A stretch of DNA of 64,000 bases from Gyromitra esculenta (taxonomy: Eukaryota; Ascomycota; Pezizomycetes; Pezizales; Discinaceae), in the NCBI GenBank assembly GCA_038503075.1, contig JBCAML010000013.1, forward strand, positions 992,001-1,056,000, read 5' to 3'. Of the stretch, positions 23,423 through 35,137 are shown one piece after another. The stretch's first letter is position 1. Every line of letters begins with the position of its first letter. The notes beneath the pieces were generated by a model. It saw only the letters and a program-made list of their open reading frames with translations, had not been told where the DNA came from and searched no databases. The position numbers and the translations under genes are program-made.

Positions 23423-24977
23423 ATGGAAGATAATGAGAATCAACTTCGAGTTCTCATCGGCGCTTGTAACGGCGCAATGAGTCTCCTTCAGTCTGATCTC
23501 AACTCAAGTCAGCGTTTAGCACCCTCCTTTGACCAGTCCTCCCTCCCCAATTCCTCACTAACTACCTCTATAGGTGATCTCCGACCATGTGGCCCTGGCG
23601 TCATCCAGCTTTGCAGCTCACTCACCAAATATATATCACGACGCATGTATCACAGCCAAATCTCCCGCTCCAATGACCTCCTACGACTCTCAACAGTAAA
23701 GCTACATGCGTTTCCATATCGCGAAGTCCCGCTCTGTTGGCGAAGGTTATACACAGATGCTAGTATCATGAAGGCGGCTGCGCAGATCAATCTTCTCGTT
23801 GACAAGTATGCGGATCAAACAGGATGGGATATTAATCTCGAAGATGAGGGTGCAGAAGTCGTCCAGACGCTGGATATGGCGCTGATAATGACCGGTGCGC
23901 CCGGACATGAACGACGGGAGACAATTAAAGAACTTCTCGTAGAACTGGATCGTTTTGTCGTCGGTGTTAATGCCACCCGGGAGCGAGGATTGGGGAAACG
24001 TATGAAACTACTTGCGACAAACAGCTTGGTACCGTCGTATCTGCCACCAGCTCCGGAAATCATGCATCCAATTGAGCATCTTTATGAACCTCCATCAATA
24101 GAGCGATTTCAATTCCATCTTGATGACGCAAACACCCCCATGGTCATCTCCAATCTGATCTCTCATTGGCCAGCGCTCACAACCCATCCATGGTCCTCAG
24201 CCTCATATCTTCTCTCCAAGACGCACAGGGGAGAACGCTTAGTGCCCGTAGAACTTGGGAAGAGCTACACAACCGTTGATTGGAGCCAGAAAATAATGAC
24301 GTTTAAAGAGTTTATGAGAACTTACATTCTCGAGAACGAAAATTTCACTGCAGATGGGGAATTAAAGGGAAGTTGGGAAGATGGACCGCAAAAGAGACCA
24401 ACAGGTTATCTGGCGCAACACACACTATTTTCACAGATCCCCGAGCTTCGAGCTGATATCCTCATGCCTGATTATTGCTATACTACCCCGCCTCCCCCGT
24501 CCATCTCATACCCACCCGCACAGCTTGAAGATCCCCTCGTCAATGCTTGGTTTGGGCCACCCGGAACAATCTCTCCGTTGCATACAGATCCATATTCCAA
24601 TATACTAACGCAAGTTCTTGGTCGAAAGTATATCCGACTCTACGCGCCCTCGGAGACGGTGAAACTATTTCCTAGAGGGATGGAAGGGAATGGCGTGGAT
24701 ATGAGTAATACTAGTCAGGTTGACATTGATGATGAGGAGTTTGCAGGACTGGGGAATGAGAGTAGATACAGAGAATGGAAAGAAGCTCGGTATTTAGAGT
24801 GTGTGTTGAAGGAGGGGGAGGGGCTTTATATCCCTGTATGTAGTAATTATCCTAATTTGAGAACATATGAATATAGACTTAGATTTGCTGACGATGGAGA
24901 ATCATGTATAGGCTGGGTGGTGGCACTACGTGAAAAGTCTTGACACCAGCTTTAGTGTTAGTTTTTGGTGGAACTGA
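23423..24977 (+). CDS. JmjC / cupin-8 domain dioxygenase (JMJD5/KDM8-like)
   Basis: Exons most likely 23423-23507, 23574-24835 and 24912-24977 (470 residues). The first intron (66 bp, with CTAAC branch-like word) keeps the frame open and is probable rather than certain. The second is required: splicing at 24836-24911 restores the family end WWHYVKSLDTSFSVSFWWN. This is a 2-oxoglutarate/Fe(II) oxygenase fold. The HxD pair is HTDPYSN (His codon at 24581), and the third iron ligand is the His of WWHYV in the last exon, so all three ligands are present. NAWFGPPGTISPLH and QVLGRKYIRLYAP are typical JMJD5-group blocks. The N-terminal ~200 residues are helical, as in fungal JMJD5-like proteins. Substrate (protein or peptide hydroxylation or demethylation) cannot be read from the sequence. 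Confidence 0.9.
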
Positions 24978-26914
24978 AGGAATATATTGCTTGGTTAGGT
25001 ATTTAACTTTCTTTTCTACCAAGCCATCGAAGGTATTACCTGAATCATTACCCTAGAGGTAACTTGGTCACATGGATTTCTTTACCTACGACAAAACCCC
25101 TTCCTTCGCTTTCAAGAAATATATAGATTGTTGAACTAAGCTCTTCTAGGTATTTATTTTTTTGGGTTCGAAATGCGGCTCAGGGAGTTGGTTGTGATCA
25201 GGCTCACTTTCCACGTATTTGCTGTCCAAGGCTTTGTTTTTGTATTGGTAACGTCAGAGTTGGTGGTGGCAGAGAACACCAACTCTGAAGTGAGAAGGGG
25301 AGTGAATAGCAGGAGAGATATGACAAAGAGAGTTAGAAATATAGTAGCTATTGAAGGTTGCAAGTCATCCTGGACCGTGATATACGCTTCGCGAAGAGCA
25401 GACTTCTGATAACTTAGAGTTTTGCTGGTATTCATTTTGTCGCCGACGTGTCACAGCATACAGAAGCATCGATATAAGGCGCTTGCCTTTGTTCAAAGTC
25501 TGGGAAGAGGTTAGTTGGGGGCTGGGCCGCTAACTGCGGATGGTCCGAATCCGTAGCCAATCCATCGACTCCCCGTATTGCGGAGAACGATGCCAGGATA
25601 GCTGGCATGAGACACTGTGTGTCAGGCTTGCGAAAGGTAGCATAGCGTTGCTTTGGTAATAATACCGTGAAGTACACAATTACTGGTGTGATAAGCTTGT
25701 CGTACCGCTTCCATCCCGCTCCACTTCCATTCTCAGCCTATATCTTTTTCTATGGAGTTAAGGCCAACGGTTAGTTATTGGCTACTTCTGCGAGGGGGAA
25801 GGCTTAGAACGAATGAAGGAATAGAAAGGCTCACTGAGGCAGCTATGACACAGTCTTTGAGGCTCAGAAACGCCTTAAGGCACTTGTCTTTATGGATGTT
25901 GTTGTAGTCCTCGATCACGCATTTTCCATATACCGAGGCCTATGCGTCGCGGCCAAGGGTTAACACTTGTTTGGCTATTTCTTGAGGCATTAAAGATTAC
26001 CTCGATTGTGCATTTTCCAACAGCATTGGCAAATTTCTGAACAGGTCGGGTTCGTGGTTGGGGCATGCTCGTGGTGTTTATTGGATGATGTTGGTGGAGT
26101 TTGGTTTAAGCTTTTGGATGGCCAATGGGAGCAAACTATTATGTACAAAGGGGGGTAAGCGGACGGTTGCGAATAGATGTAGGCAGGCAGGCAGGCAGGC
26201 AGGACTTTATTAATTAGAATTGTGGGACTATAGTTGACTTACTATATACAGGGCTTGAAAATCCCACACATGTATCCTAAACACAGAGGTACCTTGGTGA
26301 TATTGTCACACCAGCCGACGAAGAACACGCGGTTACCCTGTCGCGCCCCGCCTGCGTTTCCGATTTGTAGATGGTGAGGGACCGAAAGAGTCAACCACAT
26401 GCAGACCCCACCTGGGCACAGCATCAGCATGGATCAGGCCTGCGCTTGCCAAGTTTTCAACCAACCATGTATTCGGATGTCTGTTGTGTGCTGCCTTTTG
26501 AGGAATGAATCCTAGTGTGGTCTTCGAGGGTGTCTTTCTCGATCCCTGGCTGGAGGGATTAGACGAGGCAGACAACCTCCACATCGTTATTCTTTCTTTT
26601 CTTACAACCTCCTACAGCAGGAGCTTTGGGCCTTTTTGTTCGCGCCTCCTCTCACTACACAAGCTAGGCAAGGCTCGGAATTCAAGACCTCTTTAAAGCT
26701 TTGGAGGCAGACGTCTCTTTATTCTCGGGGAGAAAACATCCAGTGGTTTTGTGAACCAGCCAACTATCATCTCCTAGGTAGATACACCGGCCACACACCT
26801 CATAACAATCCCTCCATGATATCATTGCTCTCTTTTGGTAAACCACAGACTCTACTATAAAACTACACGCCATTCTTTTCCTATAAGCTCTAATAATATT
26901 ATAATCCTGAGTCT
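24978..26914. other. Intergenic stretch with a possible small membrane-protein frame
   Basis: On the minus strand, 25154-25435 could encode 93 residues starting MNTSKTLSYQKSALREAY with one hydrophobic segment (ATIFLTLFVISLLLFTPLL). I do not recognise it and rate it weak. A (GGCA)n microsatellite lies at 26181-26203. Nothing else is supported. Confidence 0.35.
26181..26203. repeat. (GGCA)n microsatellite
   Basis: About five to six tandem GGCA units. Confidence 0.9.
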
Positions 26915-27453
26915 ATGGACCCTAATTGCGCCATTTGTGATGGCCCATCTAAGAATCGCTGCGATTGCGAATTCCGTACGCTGATTCATGCGGTTGAGGA
27001 ATCGGAGCAGCGGGTTTTAGAACCCATGTACGATGAGATTCGGTAATACTTCAACCTCCCAAGTATCATATTCCATTTATGGTGTACCTTATTAACATTC
27101 TTTTGTGGCTATTTTTTTAAAAAAGTACTTGGGTAACCTCCCAAGCTCGGGCAGCTATCCATCGCGACTTCCGAGTTCGAGAATCCCGTCGAAAAGCAGC
27201 ATACGAACGATGGCTGACGGAACATGCGGGGAGAGTGTCGAGGTGGGAAATTGAAGAGATGGCATTCAATCTTCAACGGGCGATCAACGAGGATTGGAAG
27301 GTGGCGGTGGAGAGATATCCGGAGGTTTTGGATTATTACTACGAACAAGTGAGATGGGAGGCAAGACCGAGTACTCATGGGGGAGGGTTTAGAGGAGATA
27401 CTAGAAATACTGCAAGTTCAAGGACACGACAGAGGGAGATATGGCGGAACTAA
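26915..27453 (+). CDS. Conserved fungal protein of unknown function with N-terminal Cys cluster
   Basis: Exons 26915-27042 and 27126-27453 give 151 residues. The start is MDPNCAICDGPSKNRCDCE, a C-x2-C-x8-C-x-C arrangement that could bind zinc. A helical charged middle follows (HAVEESEQRVLEPMYDEIR, TWVTSQARAAIHRDF, RKAAYERW), and then INEDWKVAVERYPEVLDYYY near the C-terminus. This layout (Cys cluster, Asp-Glu-Ile-Arg-x-Trp-Val, then DW...YPEVLDYFY) is one I associate with small conserved hypothetical proteins in many Pezizomycotina. Role unknown. The acceptor of the intron is AAAAG, preceded by a T-rich tract; using it joins EIR to TWV in frame. The last ~30 residues are low-complexity and variable-looking. 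Confidence 0.75.
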
Positions 27454-30242
27454 AGGTTATAAAACGGATTCCTTGCCGCTAAATCCGTTTCTTATTTGGC
27501 GAGAGAAGGCCAACCGTTTTATGTATATACATGTGGTCCTGAGATGGTTGAGATCCTCAGAGTTTAGGTACGTAAATTTATAGCGATCACGGTCTATTAT
27601 TACGCAATATGGTTCTGGATTTATTCGACAGGTTTGTTGCGGTAGATGAATGCGATATCTTTGTTTGGTCTATATGAGGCGATGTTGAGTGAGTGTGGTG
27701 CTGTTAGGAAAGTCTTGGCACACTCATCTCTAGTAAGCACGACTTGCTGGTGGATGACAGTTTCTATAGAAGGTGGCTATATAAAATTACTGGACGTTAT
27801 TTGGGATGTCAGTATCTCCGTAGTTTCCATTGCTTTTAATTTACTGTTCCCTAGCTTGATCTACAACTATTTTGTTTTCTATCAGTAGGCCATAGGGTGC
27901 TAGGACTTTGCGGACGCGACTATACATGTACTACAGTACCTGAAAGTGGGGTGTTTTTGGTACCGTATTGTTAGAGTGTGTAGGAGTAAGTCAGGATGAC
28001 TGCCGTATTACCTCTGAGAACTCTGTAGCACTACCGATTTACTCCCGCATCCATGAGAATGATGTACGAATACTGTACTAATTTCATACCCCTTCCCGGT
28101 GCTGTAATCAATAAAAAGCCAGGATGTCCACCTAGTGGCATCTTTTTAAAATAATTTCGGATTTTAGGAGACACATTGTTTTGTTTTGTATTTACAATAC
28201 AAGCTAACCTATTTATCAATTTTGAGCCTATTTCATATATAAATGGCCTCTACTTTTACACATATCGAAGTTAAATTATTTCCCCTATTCCACAAAAAGG
28301 TCAATTCAAAAGATCAACCTTACAAACAGAATAAAAAATGCAAAAAATACTCCACTGGAAGGGCCGGGTGCCAATGGGTTGCACTAGGTGGAAATCCAGG
28401 CCTTTTGCTGACGTTTGCCCTCCGTTTTTGTTCGAATCATTTTATTATTTGTTTTAAAGTACAAAAACCTTACATGCAGCAAGAAGTTATGTATCCTCCG
28501 TCCCCACTGCATCCTCCTTGGTTGAAATCTCACCTTCACTTTTTGCGTTGCAGCGGTTACATACAGCCAAAAGTCTCTAGCACTCTGGCTTTATTTCACT
28601 GCCCCTCATTTCAAATGAATTGAATCTTCGTTTAACAAAACGCTTTACCATCGCTATGCCCCCTAAAAGCAAAAGAAGCATATTCACATCCATCTTCCCT
28701 CATCATGACGCTGGATCCCCCAATTCTTTTGTTGCCTCTTCCTCCTCCCCTTAGCCTCCTGTATTTGACAATCATGTCCACTAGTCAGGCTTCTGGAACA
28801 AACCAGGTGAAGGAATCAAATTAGCATAAACAAAATTGCGTCCGGACACAAACGGGCACCTTTGAGGGCTATATTCCGCCCAACGAGTTTCACGTTGCCC
28901 GTGCTGCTTGGGTGCCTCCCCCGCTCTTGACTTCGCCCGCCCACAGGTCTTGCTTTCCGCTTCGCCCGCCTGTAAACTTTGCTTTCCGCATGCTCTCCCA
29001 GGTGGCTAGCGCAACCCCAGCCCTGGGGACTTGGAGTTTTTTTTTTGACATCGAAAAATATCAAGTCGAAACCCTGACCCTAGGGACCCAGAATTCCTGC
29101 GAAAACAGTGAAGTTCGAGCCCTAACCCACGGTTACCCTACCTCCCTAGGCGGCGTTGCCTCGACGACACTCACTCTCCCTTCCACCCCCAATTCTCTCC
29201 ATTCTCTACTCCTTCCTCTCATAGACAAATACTGCTAACATCGTGTGTATTTTAGTACCCAAAGTCTTTGGCTCCAGACCATGCTCTCGACCCCCCCACC
29301 GCACGAGATCCGCCTGCTTTGACGGCCGTTCCCCAGCAGTTTCAGAGCTCGTTCGGTGCCTGTTTCCTGCCTGTTTCCTATAGTAAATATATGTATATAA
29401 AACGAGAGCTATATAGATCAATAGACCAATGCTTATGCGAGCGTGAAAGCATGAAAGCTTGAAGAAAGTGAACTCTAGTCCAGCTACTAAGCGTCACCAG
29501 CTTTGGGGGTCTCCGCCCGGATCTCAATAACCTGTACACAACCTCCAGGCGGAACTCCCCCCCCAAAGGTTTCGCCCAAAGGCAAGATTCCTACGAGGCT
29601 TGTGAAATGTGTCGCCTAAAGAAGCCAACCTGCTAGAGAGAAGGGTTAGAAAAAGTACGAATAGGAGGGCTGTATTCCGCCCCGATCTCCCTGGCCGCCT
29701 ACTGTAGCGGGCGGACGGGGCGCTAATCGCTTTTTTGCTGATGTAGTCAAGTAGCGCTGCTTATTCTCAGGGTTATTGAGAAGCTTAATAAAGGCCTTGC
29801 CCGTGAGAAAAATCTGGGTTTTATTCCATCGCAACAACGCTTAGCAGAACCTTGTAAAAAGATACAGAGCTTTATTGGTATAATTTTAGATCTTGTAAGT
29901 TTTCCTGAGAAATTTGGCTGGCTGTGGGCGTAGTTATAACGGGCCAAAAGTGATGGTCTACATTAAGCAGTGCGCGCTATAGCAACATAGTTTTTGAGAA
30001 AGGTGTGTCAAAACACCCAAGCCTCAAATCTCTGCTGGTTGGAGCGTGATGCATATTGGGGGACATGTGCCTGGAGGCTTTTATTAAGTGGATAATGCAT
30101 TGTAGAGTAACATATCGACATGAATCAAAAGTGCGTAAAGAAGAGGGTGGTGCACGTTAACATTTACTGGGGATATTTCTTTATTGGTCCTGGTAAGCAG
30201 GTGAGCTGTATGACAAGGAGAAAAAGAAAGAAAAAGTCCATG
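27454..30242. other. Long intergenic, repeat-bearing region
   Basis: No gene was recognised. A short inverted pair sharing AAAAG(C/G)C..GGAT/TTCCACCTAGTG lies at about 28112-28140 and 28381-28410. A dispersed-repeat copy lies at 29812-29975. The stretches around 28870-29000 and 29500-29720 are GC-rich with CCGCCC words. Open frames here are short and unlike proteins. Confidence 0.4.
29812..29975 (-). repeat. Dispersed non-coding repeat, copy 1
   Basis: The reverse complement matches 33205-33335 over most of its length (shared GCTTAATGTAGACCA, TACAAGATCTA, GGAATAAAACCC blocks). This copy has an extra ~38 bp between the last two blocks. Confidence 0.7.
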
Positions 30243-30244
30243 TA

Positions 30245-30407
30245 CAGTACAATCATCCTATAAGAATACGGTTGGTTCCGAAAATCATATTCTTATAAAA
30301 GAGTTATTCTTATATGAAAAGCAGGCCACACTCAAATTTACCCCTGCACTGGATTCTTATAAGGTGAGTATTCCTATAGTTAGTATTCTTATAGGGCGAT
30401 TGTACTG
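30245..30407. mobile_element. 163-bp MITE with TA target duplication (family 2)
   Basis: The ends are inverted repeats of about 25 bp: CAGTACAATCATCCTATAAG at the left and the reverse complement of CAGTACAATCGCCCTATAAG at the right. TA lies immediately outside on both sides (30243-30244, 30408-30409). Internal sequence is AT-rich, with further TTCTTATA words. The TA flanks and lack of coding capacity point to a non-autonomous Tc1/mariner (pogo/Fot1-like) element. Confidence 0.8.
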
Positions 30408-30580
30408 TAGTTATTTATCTCCTCATCTCAGCCTTCCAAAGATATAGTGTAGATTTGCGACACGCTAGTTACTATGGTGATGAGAGACTGTGCCATGCAT
30501 TCAGATAACTACATGTAGAATAAACTCCAAAACTACAAGGGATTTAAACCTATTCTATGGATGGGGCTTTCCCCCCTACT

Positions 30581-32793
30581 CTACTGTCTTGTGTCCTTGA
30601 TTCTCCCCTCTAGTCTTGGGGCAATACTCCTGGTCCAATCCACAACAAGCTCCTCACCCCCTTGCGTACTATTCACACCTCCTAGCCTCGCCCACTTGTT
30701 TGCAGCTAGCTTGACGAGCCTGAAAGCTTTATCGTCTGTGCTAAGGTCGGTTGCATGGATTGTACTGTTTTCCATTTCCTCATCGTCATCGTCACTACTT
30801 AAATCGCTGTCATCGCTGATTTCCCTTTCATCCGCCTCATCCTTTTGCATTATCTCCCCCTTGGTAGTCATAGAAGTTTTGAGTCCCCCGAAGAATTGCT
30901 TGAACGCTCCCCCGCGCCTCCAGCACCCAATCACTTTCAAAGATAAAAAGTATTGGCGAAGAATCATGGAAATGAGAACCCCATTCTCCTCGTCGACGAC
31001 ATCTTTTGCACCACCAAATTCTGCCGTCAAAGCATCATATCCGTCTTTTCCTTTCGCCATGTACCCTCTGGTGGCTACGGTATACCATTTGTCTGCTACG
31101 ATATCTTCTCCACCAACCTTGCATGAAATGATACGCTCCCCAGCTGGTAGGGAAGAATCATATTCAAAGAATATATTGCTGACATGCGGGAAGCGTCCCT
31201 CAAAGGCCGGGAGCTTGGAAATACCATTCTCGAGTGCCTTCTGGATGGAAGAACCGGTAATTCGAGTAACTACGACAGGGTCTTCAAAAGGGAAGCAATT
31301 GACGATATCGCCGAGTTTTAAAACACCTGGAGGGTAAATTTGGTCGCCACGGATTGTCCCAGCAGCCATTATGGTGCAATCTGCTGAGTAGTAAAATCGC
31401 ATCACATCGCATCTATATTCGTCAAATTAATTTCCATGATTCATTAGGAATCAAAATAACCAACAACTATCTAGTGAACTTACACAAAGTTCGCAAGATT
31501 CGATTCCTTAGCTCGCACAGTGCTAAATCGAGCATCTAATGGCACAGCCGTGAAGCCAATAGGTTTTGCCAACTTAGCTTTCAGGCCGGAAGTCAATTTA
31601 TTGACAATCTTCAAAGTGGATGGATCTTCAGTTCTGTTATAGGGGTTAGAATTCTGGCTAGAGATAAGGTCAATGCATCAAACATTTCTTTCGTGATATC
31701 TCTACGGATAATATCAAAATTCCAGCTGGGTCCTGAACCGTCTCCGCCGTTCCTGCGGGCCTCAATATATGAAAGCTGTTTGAAATCGCAGCCGGACCTG
31801 ATAATATGACAGCCATTGATGACTTCATGCGCATAATGGTGATCGTGGCTAATCTGTAGTTAGCTCAACGATCTTATTTTAATTTCACAAATTTTTGAGA
31901 ATCACCCTCCAAGTATTATATCAATGAGCCCAGCAGGAATGTTGTTGGCAAGTTTAATCTAGGGTTCGCAGGTTACTACTCTGTCAACTCTTCTTAGTTA
32001 AAAGAGTATCAGCTCACATCATTCGGCTCCCTTTGATGTGATACAGCGATCACAATATCCGCCCCCGCTTCTCTCAAGGTGGGTATCAGCGCCTGTGCCG
32101 CAGCAGAAGCACTGATATATTTTAAATTCGCTGGCAACGAGTTGATTGTGTCCAACCACTCTCTCTCAACCAATCCAATGACCCCAACCTTCAAACCATT
32201 GCTACTCTCCAACATGACTGTCTTCGGCAAACCAGCAATGCTAATACCTTCACCCAGTGCTTTGTCCTCGACGTTCGCACAAAGCCAAGGAAAAGTGCAT
32301 TGTTTAGCGAGATATTCGAACTGGTCTACACCAAAATCGAGGTCGTGGTTCCCAAGACATGCAACACTCGTTTTGATCTCGTTTAAAATAGGGAACATAT
32401 GTCGACCCTTTGTCACCGACGATTCGAGGGAAGGGTTAAAAGCATCGCCAGAGAAAAAGCTTAATAGTTCTGGCTGGCCATCAAACTGGGGATCGGAACG
32501 GTAGTGGTTGACCAATGTGACGAAGCGGGCAGCACCACCCACCGGCTCGCGAGAGCTGTATGTTTAAGAGTTGTATTAGAAAATTAGAGGCAGTAGATAG
32601 ACTAAAGAGAAAAATCGTACCCAGCTTCAATATGGTAGACCTAGGTGCGGCAACGTCAATCAATGACCTTAACCTCACATAAAATTAAAAACAAAGGTTT
32701 AAATAAACTTACATCGTTGAAATGTAACAAACGCAGTTCAACTTCACCCGTTGCACCAGAAGAATAAGTGATGCTGGAACCTTGAGTCGTCAT
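30581..32793 (-). CDS. 5'-nucleotidase/UshA-like metallophosphoesterase, seven exons
   Basis: Minus-strand exons: 32713-32793, 32621-32640, 32018-32555, 31906-31958, 31684-31848, 31484-31633, 30581-31412, giving 612 residues. The calcineurin-like metallophosphoesterase domain shows its metal sites in order: HFND (res 24-27), SGDAF (Asp71), LGNHDLDFG (102-110), SHQR, and GGHDHHYAH (from 230). The second domain is the 5'-nucleotidase C-terminal domain: AVPLDARFSTVRAKESNLAN, NFVCDVMRFYYSADCTIMAA, LKLGDIVNCFPFEDPVVV, YTVATRGYMAKGKDGYDAL. There is no signal peptide, unlike bacterial UshA, so it is probably cytosolic; the substrate is not certain. An acidic Asp/Ser-rich insert (res ~535-560) precedes the end. 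Intron 5 uses a weak GTTTGA donor but is needed to avoid a stop and keep ITKE-ITEDP. Confidence 0.93.
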
Positions 32794-33991
32794 GGCGGGG
32801 TAGTGGGGCTGGGGTTAGGGTTGTAATTATATCCAGGCGAGGGACTGTGGGAATATAAACCAAGTGGATGCTAGAGAAGCAGAGGGTTGAAAGGTTTAAA
32901 AGGCCGTAGGATAATACGCGCAGGACAGCAACAAAACTAGAGGCTGGATAGATACCTACCTGAAATGCGAAAAGTTGCTCCGATTAGGCTAGCTACATAT
33001 AGATAACTTCGCGTGATGTGTATGTATTTTCAGCCCAAAGTGTAGCAACTCCAATTAGTGTTGCATCCTCAGTCGCCTTCAGCCCAATTTGACCGCATTC
33101 AAGAGTTCTATCAATGTGATAGGGTTGGGATTTGATCACAAGAATCACTTTTCCCCCTGCAGCCTCCGGTAAAACTATTATAGAATTGTGGTATAGTACA
33201 CGTATAGCTTAATGTAGACCACCGCTTTTAGCCCGATATAACAACACCCACACCCAGCTAAGTTACTCAAGAAAAGATACAAGATCTAGCAAGGCATAGT
33301 CGTAGCGGAATAAAACCCATATTTTGGCTGTAAAAAGCGCAAGATGGAACATTCCCAGAAATACCGAGATTGTGACTGAATATACACAGTGTTAGCTACC
33401 ACCTTTTCTGTGTTATGGGGCTGGCTTTGGGGGCATATGTAGAGAGGAAGCATATATCCAAAAGTACTTTGATTTGGGAGAAATGGCGGTAAAGATATCT
33501 ATCTAGACAGAAGAATCCTTGGCGAAATTTGGTGAGTGGCTTGGAATTTTTGGTGAGACAAAGGTGTTCCGTAAGGAGGTTTAATTGATCTATATTTATC
33601 CATGCGTGCGCCTTAGGATCTAAAGCGTTTATTGGCCTCCCAAGTAGATTAGAAAAGGTTTGGCAGTGATATTGGCTACTCTGCCCTGCTTGGAGCGCTC
33701 ACTTACCCTCGTTTTTCTACAATAATTCTACCAGATGCTGTCTCCCTTACGACTTTATGGATCAAGATTTTATTCGGCGTATAATTACGTCTATTGGTAA
33801 CTTAAAGCATTTACCATTCGTTAATAGTGTATTTATCCATTGGTGTGGTAATTGTGGATTGGCATAACAGGGGACGGTAAGGGTAGAACCCTAAGAAATT
33901 TGGACACAATAAGTGGTAACATCACTGAATTAAAATTATCAAAGGACTATGAGGGGTAGGTGAGCATGGGACAGTTAGATACAGGTATGTA
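32794..33991. other. Intergenic upstream of the nucleotidase-like gene
   Basis: It holds the promoter of the minus-strand gene and the second copy of the dispersed repeat (33205-33335). Otherwise it is AT-rich with no supported gene. Confidence 0.5.
33205..33335 (+). repeat. Dispersed non-coding repeat, copy 2
   Basis: Homologous, in opposite orientation, to 29812-29975. It shares blocks spanning GCTTAATGTAGACCA to GGAATAAAACCC, with ~75-80% apparent identity and a ~38-bp internal deletion relative to copy 1. Confidence 0.7.
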
Positions 33992-34268
33992 CAGTTGCGT
34001 CCAACGAGTTCTTGCGGTTTTTGAGGTACCGATGCAACGAGGTGTCACGAACCCCAACTTGAACGAGTGATGAAAACATTTACTAGTATTGCCATTGTCA
34101 CTTAGTGCGGTGGTAGTACATCTCTTATCATACCAATGTGATTTAGCTTTAGTTGTGGGAGGCATACCTAGTGGAGTCGGGGGTGTTCTATTATATGGGA
34201 AGCGGGGGTTCATGACACCTTGTTGCATCGGTACCTCAAAAACCGCAAGAACTTGTTGGACACAACTG
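33992..34268. mobile_element. 277-bp MITE, family 1 copy A
   Basis: Terminal inverted repeats are about 60 bp, beginning CAGTTGCGTCCAACGAGTTC at the left and CAGTTGTGTCCAACAAGTTC at the right (read inward), with the core TTGCGGTTTTTGAGGTACCG shared exactly. TA flanks both ends (33990-33991, 34269-34270). There is no coding capacity. The TA duplication fits a Tc1/mariner-superfamily non-autonomous element. The best preserved of three copies. Confidence 0.85.
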
Positions 34269-34856
34269 TACTACAAAATTTCATGAGACGATGGATATCA
34301 CTGCCCTAGTATTGCGCCTTAGCCCAGAGCAATGTCAAGCTTACACAGGCCTATTAATCCTGTCAATAAAATCTGCTCATAGTTGATTAATATCATCAAG
34401 AATGGGAAATTTGTGAGTTTACGGGATCTACAGGTATTGTTACACTTAGGGATGCGATCGGTAAGATTACATACTTTACTGTACCTATAAAGAAACGGTA
34501 AAATGCAATAATACGGTACTCAGCTAAAAGTGAGCACACCCTCTTCACAGGATTAGAGACTGAAGTTTATCGTGATATTATTGTGTGCCGTCACTACACC
34601 CCCCATAGTGTGTTCTGCTAGATCTTACGCAAATGGTGGAAGCTGTTTCTTACATCCTTTAGCTTACTGTTTCAATGCAAATACGGTTCCGTACGGTAAA
34701 CTAAAATAACTTACCCTATTTTTGCGACCCTACATGCAGTTACACTATACGCTTACTAGTTCATACATTTTCACGCCAGAAAGTACACATATAGGTCTAA
34801 GTAAACTATGGAATTAGGGTTAGTAGATGTATTGGGGAATTTGACACTTTGGAATA
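34269..34856. other. AT-rich intergenic spacer
   Basis: No gene or repeat was recognised between two inverted-repeat elements. Confidence 0.5.
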
Positions 34857-35085
34857 GTAGCACGGGTGTAGGGGTAAGTCTGACGATAAATGGTGGTGCA
34901 AGTGAAAGATCTCTCTTCCCTCCACAGCTATCTCAGAGGCCTGATAAACACATCAAATGAATTGAGAATGCTATGTGCTAAACATTAAACAAAGTTAATT
35001 AGAAAAAATATGGAATTCAAAAGAGCTTGAGCTCACAGAGAAAAGAGCTGCACCACCGTCACCAGACTTACCCCTGCACCCGTAG
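34857..35085. mobile_element. ~229-bp fold-back element
   Basis: The ends share an inverted block of about 40 bp containing GGGTG(T/C)AGGGGTAAGTCTG and GGTGGTGC. TA lies outside both ends (34855-34856 and 35086-35087). The interior is non-coding. Probably a MITE; the family is uncertain. Confidence 0.65.
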
Positions 35086-35137
35086 TACATTAAAATTTTA
35101 TGGAGCTAGAGCTCGCTACGTGTGTATTTTATATGTA

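Noticed and set aside
25160..25180. GGTTCGAAAT as a tRNA B box
   Set aside because: The conserved CC end of the box is missing and there is no A box at the right distance upstream.
25154..25435. 93-codon minus-strand frame with one membrane-like segment
   Set aside because: Too short and unrecognised; mentioned only within the intergenic note.
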